Positions 28,194-37,696 of a stretch of DNA of 41,610 nt are shown here, in pieces. The number at the start of each line of letters is the position of its first letter. Positions within the stretch are counted from its first letter, which is position 1. This DNA is from DATGYC01 sp035298385. GTDB lineage: Bacteria > Bacillota > Sulfobacillia > Symbiobacteriales > Symbiobacteriaceae. Where the stretch lies: contig DATGYC010000069.1 in the NCBI GenBank assembly GCA_035298385.1, positions 1-41,610 of the forward strand, written 5' to 3'. Made by a program: the position numbers and the translations under genes. The notes under the pieces were generated by a model that did no database searches, was not told the DNA's origin, and was given only the letters and a program-made list of their open reading frames with translations.

Positions 28194-28200
28194 ATCCGTC

Positions 28201-29970
28201 GTGACCCTGTTTGACCCCAACTACAGCACGCTTGTCGACGTACTACGATGGCGTGCGACCAACCAGCCTGACAAACGGGCCTTCATATTCCTGCGTAACG
28301 GCGAGGAAGAAGAAGCGGTCTGGACCTATAGCGAGCTGGACCGTCGCGCCCGCACGGTAGCGGCCCACCTGCAGGCTATGGGCGCCCAAGGCCAGCGGGC
28401 GTTGCTCGTCTTCCCCCCTGGCTTGGACTATGTGGCCGCCTTCATGGGTTGCCTGTATGCCGGCACGGTGGCGGTGCCCATCTACCCGCCGCATCCGAAG
28501 CGGCCGGATCCGCGGTTCGACGCGGTCATGGCCAATGCCAACCCCATTGCGGCGCTGACAACGACGGATATCGCCGCAGTCGTGACCTCCCCCGCTGCGA
28601 AGGCGCACGCCTGGAGCGCTCTTCATTGGGTCGCCACCGATCAGTTGGACCTGTCCACGGGCGATCAGTGGGAGCCGCTATCGCCAGACCCCAACGCAAT
28701 CGCCTTCTTGCAGTACACCTCTGGTTCGACCTCTAATCCCAAGGGCGTCATGATCAGCCATACGAACCTGATGCATAACGAGCGGCAGATCGCCGAGGCG
28801 ATGGGGCTCGATGAGAACTCGGTCATCTGCGGCTGGGTCCCGCTCTACCATGACCTGGGCCTCATCGGCAACGTGCTGCAATCGCTCTACCTTGGTTCTA
28901 CGTGCGTGCTGATGGCGCCCCTGGCCTTCCTGGTGAAGCCCATGCGCTGGCTGGAGGCGATCTCCCGGTATGGCGCGGTCTTCAGCGCTGGACCAAACTT
29001 TGCCTACGAACTATGCATCACCCGCTCCACCCCTGAGCACGTTGCGCGCCTCGACCTGAGCCGTTGGCAGCGAGCCGTCAACGCCGCTGAACCGGTGCGC
29101 CCCGAAACCTTGGCGCGCTTTGCCCAGACCTTTGCGCCTGCTGGCTTCCGGCCGGAGGCGCTGCATCCATGCTTCGGCCTGGCCGAGGCGACCGTCTTTG
29201 CGGCGGGAGGCAATCGCCAAGCAACCCCGCGTGTATGGCACCTGGACCGGGGCGCCCTGGAGGGCCGTCAGGTGCGGGAGGTCGCCCCCGACGACCCATC
29301 CGTCCGCCCGCTAGTCAGTTGCGGCATGGCTCCGTCTGGTGTGCAGATCACCATCGTCAACCCGGAGACCCGCACCGCCTGCGCCGCGGACCAGGTTGGC
29401 GAGGTCTGGATCGCCGGCCCCAACGTGGCTCAAGGCTACTGGCAACTGCCCGATGCCACCAGCCATACCTTCGGCGCCTATACGGCCACCGGTGAAGGTC
29501 CCTTTATGCGTACGGGCGACCTTGGCCTGCTCCGTGACGACGAGGTCTACATCGTCGGCCGGATCAAAGACCTCATCATCATCCGTGGCCAGAACCACTA
29601 CCCCGAAGATATCGAGTGGACCGTTCAGACCTGCCATCCGGCCATTCGGCCCGGCGGTACCGCTGCCTTCTCTGACGATGGCACGGGTGAGGAACAACTG
29701 ATCCTGGTGGTCGAGACCGATCGGCTCGAGCCCGCTGGCGTCAACGAGGTGATCGCCGCCATCCGGCAGGCTTTGTACGACAACCATACCCTTTCGGCCT
29801 TCGGCATCCTGCTGGTGAAGTCGCGCACCATTCCCAAGACCTCCAGCGGTAAGGTCCAGCGCCATGCTACCAAAACGATGTACCGCAATCAGACGCTACC
29901 CATCATGGACGGTCTGTTAGGCAACGCGCGTGTGACGCCCGCGGAATCCGTCGTCGAACCTCTAGTGTAG
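28201..29970 (+). CDS. Fatty acyl-AMP ligase (FAAL)
   Basis: A 589-aa adenylate-forming enzyme that activates a free fatty acid with ATP and passes it to an acyl carrier protein without using CoA. Visible features: the P-loop YTSGSTSNPKG (from Tyr172), the WVPLYHDLGLIG segment characteristic of FAALs, GLAEATVFAAGG, the TGDLG and KDLIIIRGQN motifs, and the C-terminal catalytic Lys551 in TSSGKVQR. The frame extends upstream to an ATG at 28138. I prefer GTG 28201 because GGAGGG (28188-28193) sits 7 nt before it, family N-termini begin here, and the likely -10 box at 28116-28121 would leave the ATG almost no leader. The gene opens the plus-strand operon. The free ACP two genes downstream is the expected acceptor, which makes the product a lipopeptide. 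Confidence 0.95.
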   Translation: MTLFDPNYSTLVDVLRWRATNQPDKRAFIFLRNGEEEEAVWTYSELDRRARTVAAHLQAMGAQGQRALLVFPPGLDYVAAFMGCLYAGTVAVPIYPPHPKRPDPRFDAVMANANPIAALTTTDIAAVVTSPAAKAHAWSALHWVATDQLDLSTGDQWEPLSPDPNAIAFLQYTSGSTSNPKGVMISHTNLMHNERQIAEAMGLDENSVICGWVPLYHDLGLIGNVLQSLYLGSTCVLMAPLAFLVKPMRWLEAISRYGAVFSAGPNFAYELCITRSTPEHVARLDLSRWQRAVNAAEPVRPETLARFAQTFAPAGFRPEALHPCFGLAEATVFAAGGNRQATPRVWHLDRGALEGRQVREVAPDDPSVRPLVSCGMAPSGVQITIVNPETRTACAADQVGEVWIAGPNVAQGYWQLPDATSHTFGAYTATGEGPFMRTGDLGLLRDDEVYIVGRIKDLIIIRGQNHYPEDIEWTVQTCHPAIRPGGTAAFSDDGTGEEQLILVVETDRLEPAGVNEVIAAIRQALYDNHTLSAFGILLVKSRTIPKTSSGKVQRHATKTMYRNQTLPIMDGLLGNARVTPAESVVEPLV

Positions 29971-29985
29971 GGAGTGGAAGTAGTC

Positions 29986-31749
29986 GTGCAGACAGCCAGG
30001 ACGGAAGAGTCGCATGCCACGGCGTTGCCGCAGTTCGCCGCCGCCGAGGCCTTTGACCTCGCGATGGGGCACCCGCTTGAGGGCGCCCGCCCCCTCTCCT
30101 TCCAACAGGTGATGGCCCTTGACGAGGGGGAGACCTACCCACGCGCTCCCCTATCGTTCCTGAAGGAGTGGGGGTTCCAGCAGTACCACATCCCGGTTGC
30201 TCACGGCGGCAAGCTGGCCGCCTACGACGAGTTCATGATGCTGGTACGCCTGTTGGCCGGGCGCGACCTCTCTACCGCCGTGGCCGCAAACATCACGCTC
30301 CTGGGTGGCGTTACGACCTGGGTAGCCGGTACAGCCGAGCAGAAGGAGCGGGTCGCCCAGTGGATCGCTCAAGGCAAGCACATCTCCTTCGGGCTCACCG
30401 AGCAGAACCATGGGAGTGATTTAGTAGCCAACCGACTCTGTGCCGAGAAGGTGGACGGGGGCTGGCTGCTGACCGGCGAAAAGTGGCCCATCGGCGACGC
30501 CACTCAGAGCTCGGCCATGACGGTCTATGCTCGCACCGACGAGCGCGGAGGTCCCCGCGGCTTCTCCCTCTTCCTGGTCGATAAGGAGACGATCGATCCC
30601 CAAACGTGGCGTCCACTGCCGAAGATCCCCACCCTCGGTATGCGCGCCAGTGACGTGAGCGGCATCGCCTTCGACCGTTGTTTCGTCCCCGATTCCGCCC
30701 TCATCGGCCCTCTAGGTGCTGGCATCGAGTTGGCGCTCAAGGGCCTCCAACTGAGCCGCACGATGTGTGGCGGCCTGGCCATGGGCGCCGGCGACACGGC
30801 GCTACGGGTTGTCACCGACTTCGCTCTAACACGCCGCCTGTACGGTAGCCCGGTCTTGGCGATTCCCCATGTGCAGTCGACCTTGGCCGAGGCCTTTGCC
30901 GATCTGCTGATCGCCGAATGCGTGACGATCACCGGCGCCCGGGCTCTGCACGTGGTGCCCGATCAGCTGTCGGTCTGGTCCGCCATCGTCAAGTATCTGG
31001 TCCCCGTCACGGTCGAGGAGACCATCCGCCGGCTCTCCGTCGTCCTGGGTGCGCGCTACTTCCTGCGCGATACCCATTGGGAAGGCATCTTCCAGAAGAC
31101 CTATCGCGACAGCGGCATCGTCAGCGTCTTTGAAGGCAGTACGGTCGTGCAACTACACGCCCTGGCCGTCCAGCTGCGCCAGCTGCTGTCCGGCCGGAAG
31201 GCGCCCGTAGACGCTACCCCGATCTTCGACCTGTCCGCACCACTCCCTGGCCTGCAGTTGTCGCGCTTAGACCTTACGGCCCACGGCCACGACAGCGCCA
31301 TCGCTAGCTTGGGCCATCTGGAAGAGGCGCTGGCCGCGCTGAACGGCGATCCATCCGTCGAACCGGCATGCCTGCAAGACCTGCTGGCGCACGCCCGAGC
31401 CCTACAGGCGGAGCTGGGCGCCCTCAAGCAGGATGTCGATGCCTGCGCCAACCCTGGCGAGAGGTCGGCGGAAGCCTTTGATCTCGCCCGACGGTTCGCT
31501 TTGATTCACGCCGGTGCGGCCGCGCTAGCCCTGTGGCTGCACAGCCGCCGCAACCTGGACGCCTTCATGGCCGGTGGTCAGTGGCTGGCCCTTGGCCTGC
31601 AGCGTGTGTTGGCGCAGTTACGCCCGAGCGCCGTGCGGCGGACTAGCCCTTGGGTGAAGCCCGTGCTAGATGCGCTAGTCTCGCTCCACGAGCACGACCG
31701 CCTATTCTCCGTGACACCCGTGCAGTTAGCAGCCAAACCAGTCAGCTGA
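29986..31749 (+). CDS. Acyl-CoA dehydrogenase-like flavoprotein (acyl-ACP desaturation)
   Basis: An FAD enzyme of the acyl-CoA dehydrogenase superfamily, about 587 aa. Visible are the GLTEQNHGSD segment of the middle domain, the GEKWPIGDAT strand, and FEGST near residue 383, whose Glu aligns with the catalytic base of medium-chain dehydrogenases (IYEGT). About 190 further residues follow, Ala- and Leu-rich and probably helical, so the protein is longer than housekeeping enzymes of about 380-400 aa. Long dehydrogenases beside acyl-AMP ligases and free ACPs are known from lipopeptide clusters such as those of ramoplanin, enduracidin and friulimicin, where they desaturate the acyl chain. I infer the same role here, on acyl-ACP. 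GTG 29986 has GGAAG 5 nt upstream. GTG 29974, 3 bp after the FAAL stop, is in frame but has a poorer site. Confidence 0.9.
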   Translation: MQTARTEESHATALPQFAAAEAFDLAMGHPLEGARPLSFQQVMALDEGETYPRAPLSFLKEWGFQQYHIPVAHGGKLAAYDEFMMLVRLLAGRDLSTAVAANITLLGGVTTWVAGTAEQKERVAQWIAQGKHISFGLTEQNHGSDLVANRLCAEKVDGGWLLTGEKWPIGDATQSSAMTVYARTDERGGPRGFSLFLVDKETIDPQTWRPLPKIPTLGMRASDVSGIAFDRCFVPDSALIGPLGAGIELALKGLQLSRTMCGGLAMGAGDTALRVVTDFALTRRLYGSPVLAIPHVQSTLAEAFADLLIAECVTITGARALHVVPDQLSVWSAIVKYLVPVTVEETIRRLSVVLGARYFLRDTHWEGIFQKTYRDSGIVSVFEGSTVVQLHALAVQLRQLLSGRKAPVDATPIFDLSAPLPGLQLSRLDLTAHGHDSAIASLGHLEEALAALNGDPSVEPACLQDLLAHARALQAELGALKQDVDACANPGERSAEAFDLARRFALIHAGAAALALWLHSRRNLDAFMAGGQWLALGLQRVLAQLRPSAVRRTSPWVKPVLDALVSLHEHDRLFSVTPVQLAAKPVS

Positions 31750-31770
31750 TATTCAAACGGAGGTACCCCA

Positions 31771-32049
31771 ATGCAGTTGCCATCGCGCTCCGCTAGCGTA
31801 GAGACCATTCAGTCTTGGCTCGTATTGCAAGTGGCTTCGCACGCCAAGGTGGATCCGACGGAGATCGATATCCTCGAACCCTTCTCCCGCTATGGACTGG
31901 ACTCCCTCTCGTCCGTCACCCTGGTGGCGAACCTGGAATCCTGGCTCGAAAACCCCCTGCCGGCCACGCTTTTCTGGGACTACCCCACCATCGAGGACCT
32001 CGCACGGTACCTGGCAGCAGAAGCCGCCAGCCTCAATTCAGTTGGGTGA
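31771..32049 (+). CDS. Free-standing acyl carrier protein
   Basis: A 92-aa carrier protein with the phosphopantetheine attachment motif GLDSL (Ser45) and the usual four-helix pattern, ending in PTIEDLARYL. GGAGG (31759-31763) lies 7 nt before the ATG. Its place between the ligase/dehydrogenase pair and the PKS marks it as the carrier that receives the fatty acyl chain from the FAAL, holds it during desaturation and hands it to the PKS ketosynthase. The motif is of PKS/fatty-acid type (LDSL), unlike the GGxS motifs of the peptidyl carriers in this cluster. Confidence 0.95.
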   Translation: MQLPSRSASVETIQSWLVLQVASHAKVDPTEIDILEPFSRYGLDSLSSVTLVANLESWLENPLPATLFWDYPTIEDLARYLAAEAASLNSVG

Positions 32050-32083
32050 TCTCTGAACAGCGAGCCGAAACAGGGGTGTGACA

Positions 32084-35000
32084 ATGGAGCCCATCGCGAT
32101 TATTGGTCTCGGATGCCGCTGGCCCGGCGCGTCGGGGCCGGACGCTTACTGGGACCTCCTGTGCACCGGCACGGACGCCGTCTCGGAGGTCCCCCCCGAC
32201 CGCTGGGACGGCCGGGCCTTCTACGACCCAGACGACAAGAGACCAGGCAAGTCCACCAACCGCTGGGGGGGCTTTCTGAAGGACGTGGCAGGCTTTGACT
32301 GCCACTTCTTTGGCATTTCACCCCGCGAAGCGGTCAAGATGGATCCGCAGCAGCGTCTGCTGCTGGAAGTGGCCTGGGAGGCGCTGGAGGATGCTGGGCA
32401 GGTGCCTGAACAGCTAGCCGGCAAGCCCGTTGGCGTCTTCATCGGTGCGATGAACAACGACTATAGCCACTTGCATCTCGGCGACTATGAACGCCTGGAT
32501 GCCTATAGCGGGCCGGGGGTCTCCATGGGCATCACCGCCAGCCGCCTCGCCTACACCTTCGATCTTCGTGGCATGACCATGACGATCGATACCGCCTGCT
32601 CCTCCTCTTTGGTCGCCATCCATCTGGCTTGCCAAAGCTTACGGAACGGCGAGTGTGGCCCGGTGGCCCTCGCTGGCGGGGTCAATCTAATCCTGTGGCC
32701 TGCAGGCACCATCTTCTTCAGCAAGGCGGGCGTCATCTCCAAAGACGGCCCGACCCGCACGTTCGATGCGGGCGGCAGCGGCTTTAGCCGAGCCGAGGGC
32801 GCCGGCGTTGTTGTGCTCAAACCCTTGGCCCAGGCCGAGGCCGATGGCGATACCATCTATGCCGTGATCCGCGGCAGTGCCATCAACCAAGACGGCCGCA
32901 CCAACGGCCTGATGGCGCCAAACCGCTGGTCCCAAGAGCGAGTCCTGCGCGAGGCCTACCGCCAGGCTGGCGTCTCGCCGGGCCAGGTCCAGTACGTGGA
33001 AGCCCATGGTACAGGCACCCTGCTGGGCGACCCCATCGAGGCCAACGCGCTGGGCGCCGTGATGGCCACCGACCGTCCACCGGGTAACCGGTGCCTGGTC
33101 GGTTCGGTAAAGCCCAACATTGGTCACGCGGAGTCTGCCGCCGGCATGGCCGGCATTATCAAGGTGGCGCTGATGCTCAAGCACCGCATGGTGCCGCCCA
33201 ATGCCCACTTTGATGCGCCCAACCCCTACATCGACTTCTCCCGCCTACCCATTGAGGTCCCCCGCCAGTTGATGCCGTGGCCGCAGACCGAAGGATCCGC
33301 CTTGGCGGGGGTCAGCGCCTTCGGCTTTGGCGGCACCAACGGCCACATCGTCCTCGAAGAGTACGTGGCTCCTATCGACGTGCCAGCCAGGCCGCCAGCG
33401 CCCGACGATCGTTGGTGCGTGTTGCCCTTGTCCGCACGATCCGTCGCCGCGCGGCAGGCCTTGTCCGAGCGCTTCCACGACTATCTGGCGGGCGAGCACT
33501 CACTGCCCAGCGTAGCCTACACGGCCAGTCAGCGCCGTACCCATCACGACTACCGTATGGCCGTCGTGGCCCGCTCTACGGCGGAAGCCCGTGAACTGCT
33601 GGGCGCCCACCTGCGCGGCGAACCGACAGCAGGTGTGGTCAGCCATGCCCATAAGGCAGCCCGCCGACTAAAGGTCGCCTTCATCTGTTCGGGCCAAGGC
33701 CCCCAGTGGTGGGGCATGGCCCGGGACCTGCTGGATACGGAGCCCGTCTTCCGTCAGACGGTGGAAACCTGCGACGCCCAATTCCAAGGCATCGCGGGCT
33801 GGTCCCTCATGACGGAGTTACGTGCGACCGAATCCACCTCGCGCCTGCAGGAGACCGCCTACGCCCAACCTGCCCTCTTTGCCCTGCAGATCGGCCTGGC
33901 CGCGCTCTGGCGCTCATGGGGCGTAGAGCCGTCGTGCATCATCGGCCATAGCGTGGGCGAAGTGGCGGCGGCGTACCTGTCCGGCGCTCTCTCCCTGAAG
34001 AACGCCCTGCACCTCATCTACCACCGGGCCCACGTGATGCAGCAGGCGACAGGTCTGGGCAAGATGGTCTCCTTGGAAGCACCGGCAGACCAGGTCCAAC
34101 AGCTATTGGCGAGTCACGACTTTGTGAATCTGTCCATTGCCGCCATCAACTCCCCCACCGCCACGGTCGTCGCCGGCAGCGAGACAGACCTGGTGCAGCT
34201 GACCCAGGCGGCCGAAGTGGCGGGCATCACCTGCACGTGGCTGCCCGTCAACTACGCCTTCCACCACGCATGCCTGGAGCCATTCCAGGCAGAACTGCGC
34301 ATGCGCCTGGACGGGATCACGGCCCGTCAGCCCGCACTGCCCGTCTTCTCAACACTGACCGGTTCTCTAGCCACCGCAGACGATTTCAGCGCTGACTACT
34401 GGTGCCAGCAGATGCGTAATCCCGTGCGCTTTGCCCAGGCGGTGGAAGCCGCCGGGGCGGCCGGGCACACGGTATTCCTGGAATTGAGCCCCCACCCGGT
34501 CTTGTGCGGGGCCATTCGCCGTTGTGCGCAGGAGGCGACAGCCCTGCCCTCCCTGCGTCGCCACGAGGCGAACGCCCAGACGCTACGCCAGACCGCCGCT
34601 AGGCTCTACACCCTGGGCGCCCCCCTCAACTGGTCGGTCATGATGCCTGGCGACGGGCGCCCGGTGCGCCTTCCCCACTATCCGTGGCAGCGTGAGCGGT
34701 ACTGGCAGGAGACGTCGGTCAACCTCTTTCCGACGCAGCCTACCCCACCTGTGCACGCAGCGGCCGCCACGGCTCTCCATCACCCATTGTTGCAGCGGTC
34801 CCTGACGACAGCGGATAGCCCCAACAAGAGCTACTGGGAGATCGAAGTCGGCCTGGGCCAGCTCTCTTACCTGGACGCACACCGCATCCACGAGAGGCCC
34901 ATCTTGATGGGTATGGCCATGGTCGAGCTCTCAGCAACAGCGGCGCGGGCGGTATTCGGGGAGGCGCCTCTCTCCCTGACCAACTTCCAGATCGTGCGGC

Positions 35001-37696
35001 CCGTACAACTCCCCCCTGCGGGCAGCGTCCGGGTACAACTGGTGCTGGAGCGGACAGGTGAGAATGAAGCGCGCTTCCAGATCTTCGCGCGCGCAGCGGG
35101 CGAAGATCTGTCGCCGTGGACGCTACACGCCCATGGCTACGTCCAACCGATCACAGACGCGGCACCGCTCTCCGTCGTATCGCTGGATGCGGTGCAGCGA
35201 GAGTGCTCACAGACCCTCCCGCCAGCCGATCTGTACCAGAACTTGTGGGACCGCGGCTACCACTTTGAACAGGACCTGCGCCTAGTGGATGCGTGCTGGC
35301 AGGGCGCCGACCAGGCCCTCAGCCGGGTCCAAACGCCGCTCGAGGCGGAAACCCTCTCGGGGCGCGCTGACTATCACCTGCACCCGGCAGTCCTCGACGC
35401 CGCCTGTCATGCCTTCATCGGCCTGGTGCTGACCAAAGCCCCCGGTACCTTCGTCCCCATCCGCTTCGAACGCGTGACCATCCATGGCCCGGTAACGACA
35501 CCGCTATGGAGCCATGTCCGCCTGCGCCCCAACATGCCGCAAGACGGCGCCTGGTTGGGCGACGCCATGCTCTATGACGAGGAAGGCCGGCTGGTGGCCG
35601 AATTGGTGGGCGGAGCCATGAGACCCATGGCTGTTCCGGGGAAGACCCAGCCTGACACGGATCCGGCGGACTGGCTGTACACGGTTCAGTGGCAGCGCGA
35701 GGGGCGCCCGAACGAAGCCAGCGCCCCTGACTCTGGCCATGGGAATCTACCCGTGAACCCAGCTCCGTTCCTCATCCTGGCCGATCAGAATGGCGTTGGC
35801 CAGGCCCTGGCGGCCCAGTTGGCGGAGCGCGGAGGCCAGCCGCTGCTGGTCTATGCGGGTGATACCTTCGCCACGGCGCCCGACGGCAGCGTCACCGTGC
35901 GCCCAGACAGCGCCGCGGACCTGGAACGGCTCTTCACCGCCCTACAGGACAGGACGGGCCAGCCCATCCAGACGGTGGTCCACCTCTGGTCTCTAGATGC
36001 CCCCCGGCTGACCGAGCAGACCGCAGCCGATCACGCCGTTGCGTGGGAGAGAGCCCATACCCTGGGACCCGTCAGCGCCCTGTTGGCGGCACAGCGCATG
36101 GCTGATGCTACACCAGCGGCACGCCTATGGCTGGTCAGCCAGGGCGCCCAAGCAGCCACAGCGGGCGACTCGCCCGAGGCTACCCAGGCGGCCGTCTGGG
36201 GTCTGGGGCGGACCATGGGCATCGAACAGCCTGAACGGTGGGGCGGACTCGTAGATCTGGACCCCGCCGCCCTACCCGCAGAGGCAGCGGCGACCCTCCT
36301 AGCCGAACTAACGGCCGATCCGCTGGCAGCGCGTCCGGCGCCCGAGGTCGCCTTCCGCGGTGAAGAGCGCCTGGTTCCGCGCCTGCAGCGCCACAGACTT
36401 ACGGCGACCGCACAGCGGGCGCCCGTCACGGCGGACGGCGCCTACTTGATCACAGGCGGTCGCGGCGACCTGGGTCTGTTGACCGCCCGCTGGCTCGTCG
36501 AACAAGGCGCTCGCCACCTAGTTCTCATGGGCCGCTCGCCGCTTCCACCCCGCGCAGTCTGGACCACAATCGATCCGAATACCCAGACCGGACAACAGAT
36601 CGAAGCCATCAGCGCCATGGAGCGTCTGGGCGCCACCGTCCACTCATCCGTTGTCGATGCAAGCGATCCCCAGGCCATGCAGGTCTGGCTACAGCAGTAC
36701 AAGGCCCAAGGTGGTCTCCCCATCCGCGGTCTCATCCATGCGGCTGGCGTCCTGACTCAGCAAGCCCTCCACGACATGGCGCCCGATGCGCTGCGCAACG
36801 TCCTGCGCCCGAAGGCCCAGGGTACATGGACACTCCATCAGGTGTTGGCCGACGAACCGCTTGACTTCTTCGTACTCTACTCGTCGATGCGCTCCTTCCT
36901 GAACACGCCGGGGTACAGCGCCTACGCCGCCGCTAATGCAGCCCTAGACGCCATCGCAGCCTGGCGGCACAGCCATGGGCTACCCGCTCTCAGCATCAAC
37001 TGGGGCGCCTGGTCTGAAGTTGGCATGGCCGCACGGCAGTCGGCGCCCAGACCGGGGACGACCAGCAACCCGAACAGCAGTGCGATGGCACCGAAGGCCA
37101 TGGGTAGCATCGGCCCGGACCAGGGCCTCCACCTGCTCCAGCAACTCATGGGTTCGGCCACCACCGCTCAGGTCGCTGTGCTCCCCGCTACGTGGGACCT
37201 GTGGCGGGTCGTCTACCCCCAATCCGTTCAGTGGCCGTTGTTGAAGGAGTTGATCCCCGCAGATCCATCAGCACCGACGCCCGCGGCCGCCGCTGCAGCC
37301 GCAGTGGAGAGCGTAGCCTCGGCGCTGATGCTGGTCGCCCAAGCCCCGGCCGCCGAACGTGCAGGCTTGGTGGAACGCCTCCTTATGGAGCAGACGGCCC
37401 GCGTGCTGGGCACCGCGGTCACCCGCCTGGACCGGCAGACTTCCCTGATGTCCTTTGGCATGGACTCGCTGATGGTGGTCGAGCTCAAGAATCAGATCCA
37501 GGCGCATTTCGGTGCCGTCATCCCCGTCGCTACCTTCTTCCAAGGTCTAAACATAAGCGACCTTGCGACCGAGGTGCTGCGCCAAATCGAGAGCTCCCTG
37601 CAACCAACGGAAGCATCCGACTTGGAGCAACTGCTAAATGAGATCGAAGCCATGTCTGCCGAAGAGGCGGAAGAGCTCTTGAAGGATGTGACGTAG
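32084..37696 (+). CDS. Type I PKS, KS-AT-DH-KR-ACP
   Basis: A 1870-aa PKS that should extend the ACP-bound fatty acid by one unit. I chose ATG 32084 (AGGGG at 32072-32076, 7-nt spacing) over the in-frame GTG at 32078. Domains: ketosynthase (about 1-430; Cys172 in DTACSSS, HGTGT, NIGHAE), acyltransferase (about 530-840; GQGPQWWGM, GHSVG Ser623, YAFHH), dehydratase (about 890-1160), ketoreductase (about 1450-1640; TGGRGDLG, Tyr1614, Asn1618) and ACP (about 1740-1820; GMDSL Ser1795), then a short acidic tail. The AT motif is neither the classic malonyl HAFH nor methylmalonyl YASH; malonyl is more likely. The dehydratase keeps His933 and Asp1105/His1109 but reads HRIHERPILM, so the Gly and Pro of HxxxGxxxxP are Glu937 and Met942. 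Dehydration is therefore uncertain, and the product could be a 3-hydroxy or a 2-enoyl chain. Confidence 0.96.
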   Translation: MEPIAIIGLGCRWPGASGPDAYWDLLCTGTDAVSEVPPDRWDGRAFYDPDDKRPGKSTNRWGGFLKDVAGFDCHFFGISPREAVKMDPQQRLLLEVAWEALEDAGQVPEQLAGKPVGVFIGAMNNDYSHLHLGDYERLDAYSGPGVSMGITASRLAYTFDLRGMTMTIDTACSSSLVAIHLACQSLRNGECGPVALAGGVNLILWPAGTIFFSKAGVISKDGPTRTFDAGGSGFSRAEGAGVVVLKPLAQAEADGDTIYAVIRGSAINQDGRTNGLMAPNRWSQERVLREAYRQAGVSPGQVQYVEAHGTGTLLGDPIEANALGAVMATDRPPGNRCLVGSVKPNIGHAESAAGMAGIIKVALMLKHRMVPPNAHFDAPNPYIDFSRLPIEVPRQLMPWPQTEGSALAGVSAFGFGGTNGHIVLEEYVAPIDVPARPPAPDDRWCVLPLSARSVAARQALSERFHDYLAGEHSLPSVAYTASQRRTHHDYRMAVVARSTAEARELLGAHLRGEPTAGVVSHAHKAARRLKVAFICSGQGPQWWGMARDLLDTEPVFRQTVETCDAQFQGIAGWSLMTELRATESTSRLQETAYAQPALFALQIGLAALWRSWGVEPSCIIGHSVGEVAAAYLSGALSLKNALHLIYHRAHVMQQATGLGKMVSLEAPADQVQQLLASHDFVNLSIAAINSPTATVVAGSETDLVQLTQAAEVAGITCTWLPVNYAFHHACLEPFQAELRMRLDGITARQPALPVFSTLTGSLATADDFSADYWCQQMRNPVRFAQAVEAAGAAGHTVFLELSPHPVLCGAIRRCAQEATALPSLRRHEANAQTLRQTAARLYTLGAPLNWSVMMPGDGRPVRLPHYPWQRERYWQETSVNLFPTQPTPPVHAAAATALHHPLLQRSLTTADSPNKSYWEIEVGLGQLSYLDAHRIHERPILMGMAMVELSATAARAVFGEAPLSLTNFQIVRPVQLPPAGSVRVQLVLERTGENEARFQIFARAAGEDLSPWTLHAHGYVQPITDAAPLSVVSLDAVQRECSQTLPPADLYQNLWDRGYHFEQDLRLVDACWQGADQALSRVQTPLEAETLSGRADYHLHPAVLDAACHAFIGLVLTKAPGTFVPIRFERVTIHGPVTTPLWSHVRLRPNMPQDGAWLGDAMLYDEEGRLVAELVGGAMRPMAVPGKTQPDTDPADWLYTVQWQREGRPNEASAPDSGHGNLPVNPAPFLILADQNGVGQALAAQLAERGGQPLLVYAGDTFATAPDGSVTVRPDSAADLERLFTALQDRTGQPIQTVVHLWSLDAPRLTEQTAADHAVAWERAHTLGPVSALLAAQRMADATPAARLWLVSQGAQAATAGDSPEATQAAVWGLGRTMGIEQPERWGGLVDLDPAALPAEAAATLLAELTADPLAARPAPEVAFRGEERLVPRLQRHRLTATAQRAPVTADGAYLITGGRGDLGLLTARWLVEQGARHLVLMGRSPLPPRAVWTTIDPNTQTGQQIEAISAMERLGATVHSSVVDASDPQAMQVWLQQYKAQGGLPIRGLIHAAGVLTQQALHDMAPDALRNVLRPKAQGTWTLHQVLADEPLDFFVLYSSMRSFLNTPGYSAYAAANAALDAIAAWRHSHGLPALSINWGAWSEVGMAARQSAPRPGTTSNPNSSAMAPKAMGSIGPDQGLHLLQQLMGSATTAQVAVLPATWDLWRVVYPQSVQWPLLKELIPADPSAPTPAAAAAAAVESVASALMLVAQAPAAERAGLVERLLMEQTARVLGTAVTRLDRQTSLMSFGMDSLMVVELKNQIQAHFGAVIPVATFFQGLNISDLATEVLRQIESSLQPTEASDLEQLLNEIEAMSAEEAEELLKDVT

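Larger units (their letters stand above)
27874..28200. promoter_or_regulatory. AT-rich divergent control region without genes
   Basis: About 330 bp between the thioesterase (minus) and FAAL (plus) starts. I see no credible coding frame. The region holds the candidate promoters of both divergent units, a 6-bp inverted repeat, two copies of TATCCAAT and the leader of the FAAL operon. It is clearly more AT-rich than the flanking genes. Confidence 0.7.

Noticed and set aside
28138..28200. Longer FAAL reading frame starting at ATG 28138
   Set aside because: No ribosome-binding site, almost no leader after the likely promoter, and the extra 21 residues do not resemble family N-termini. GTG 28201 has a good GGAGGG site.
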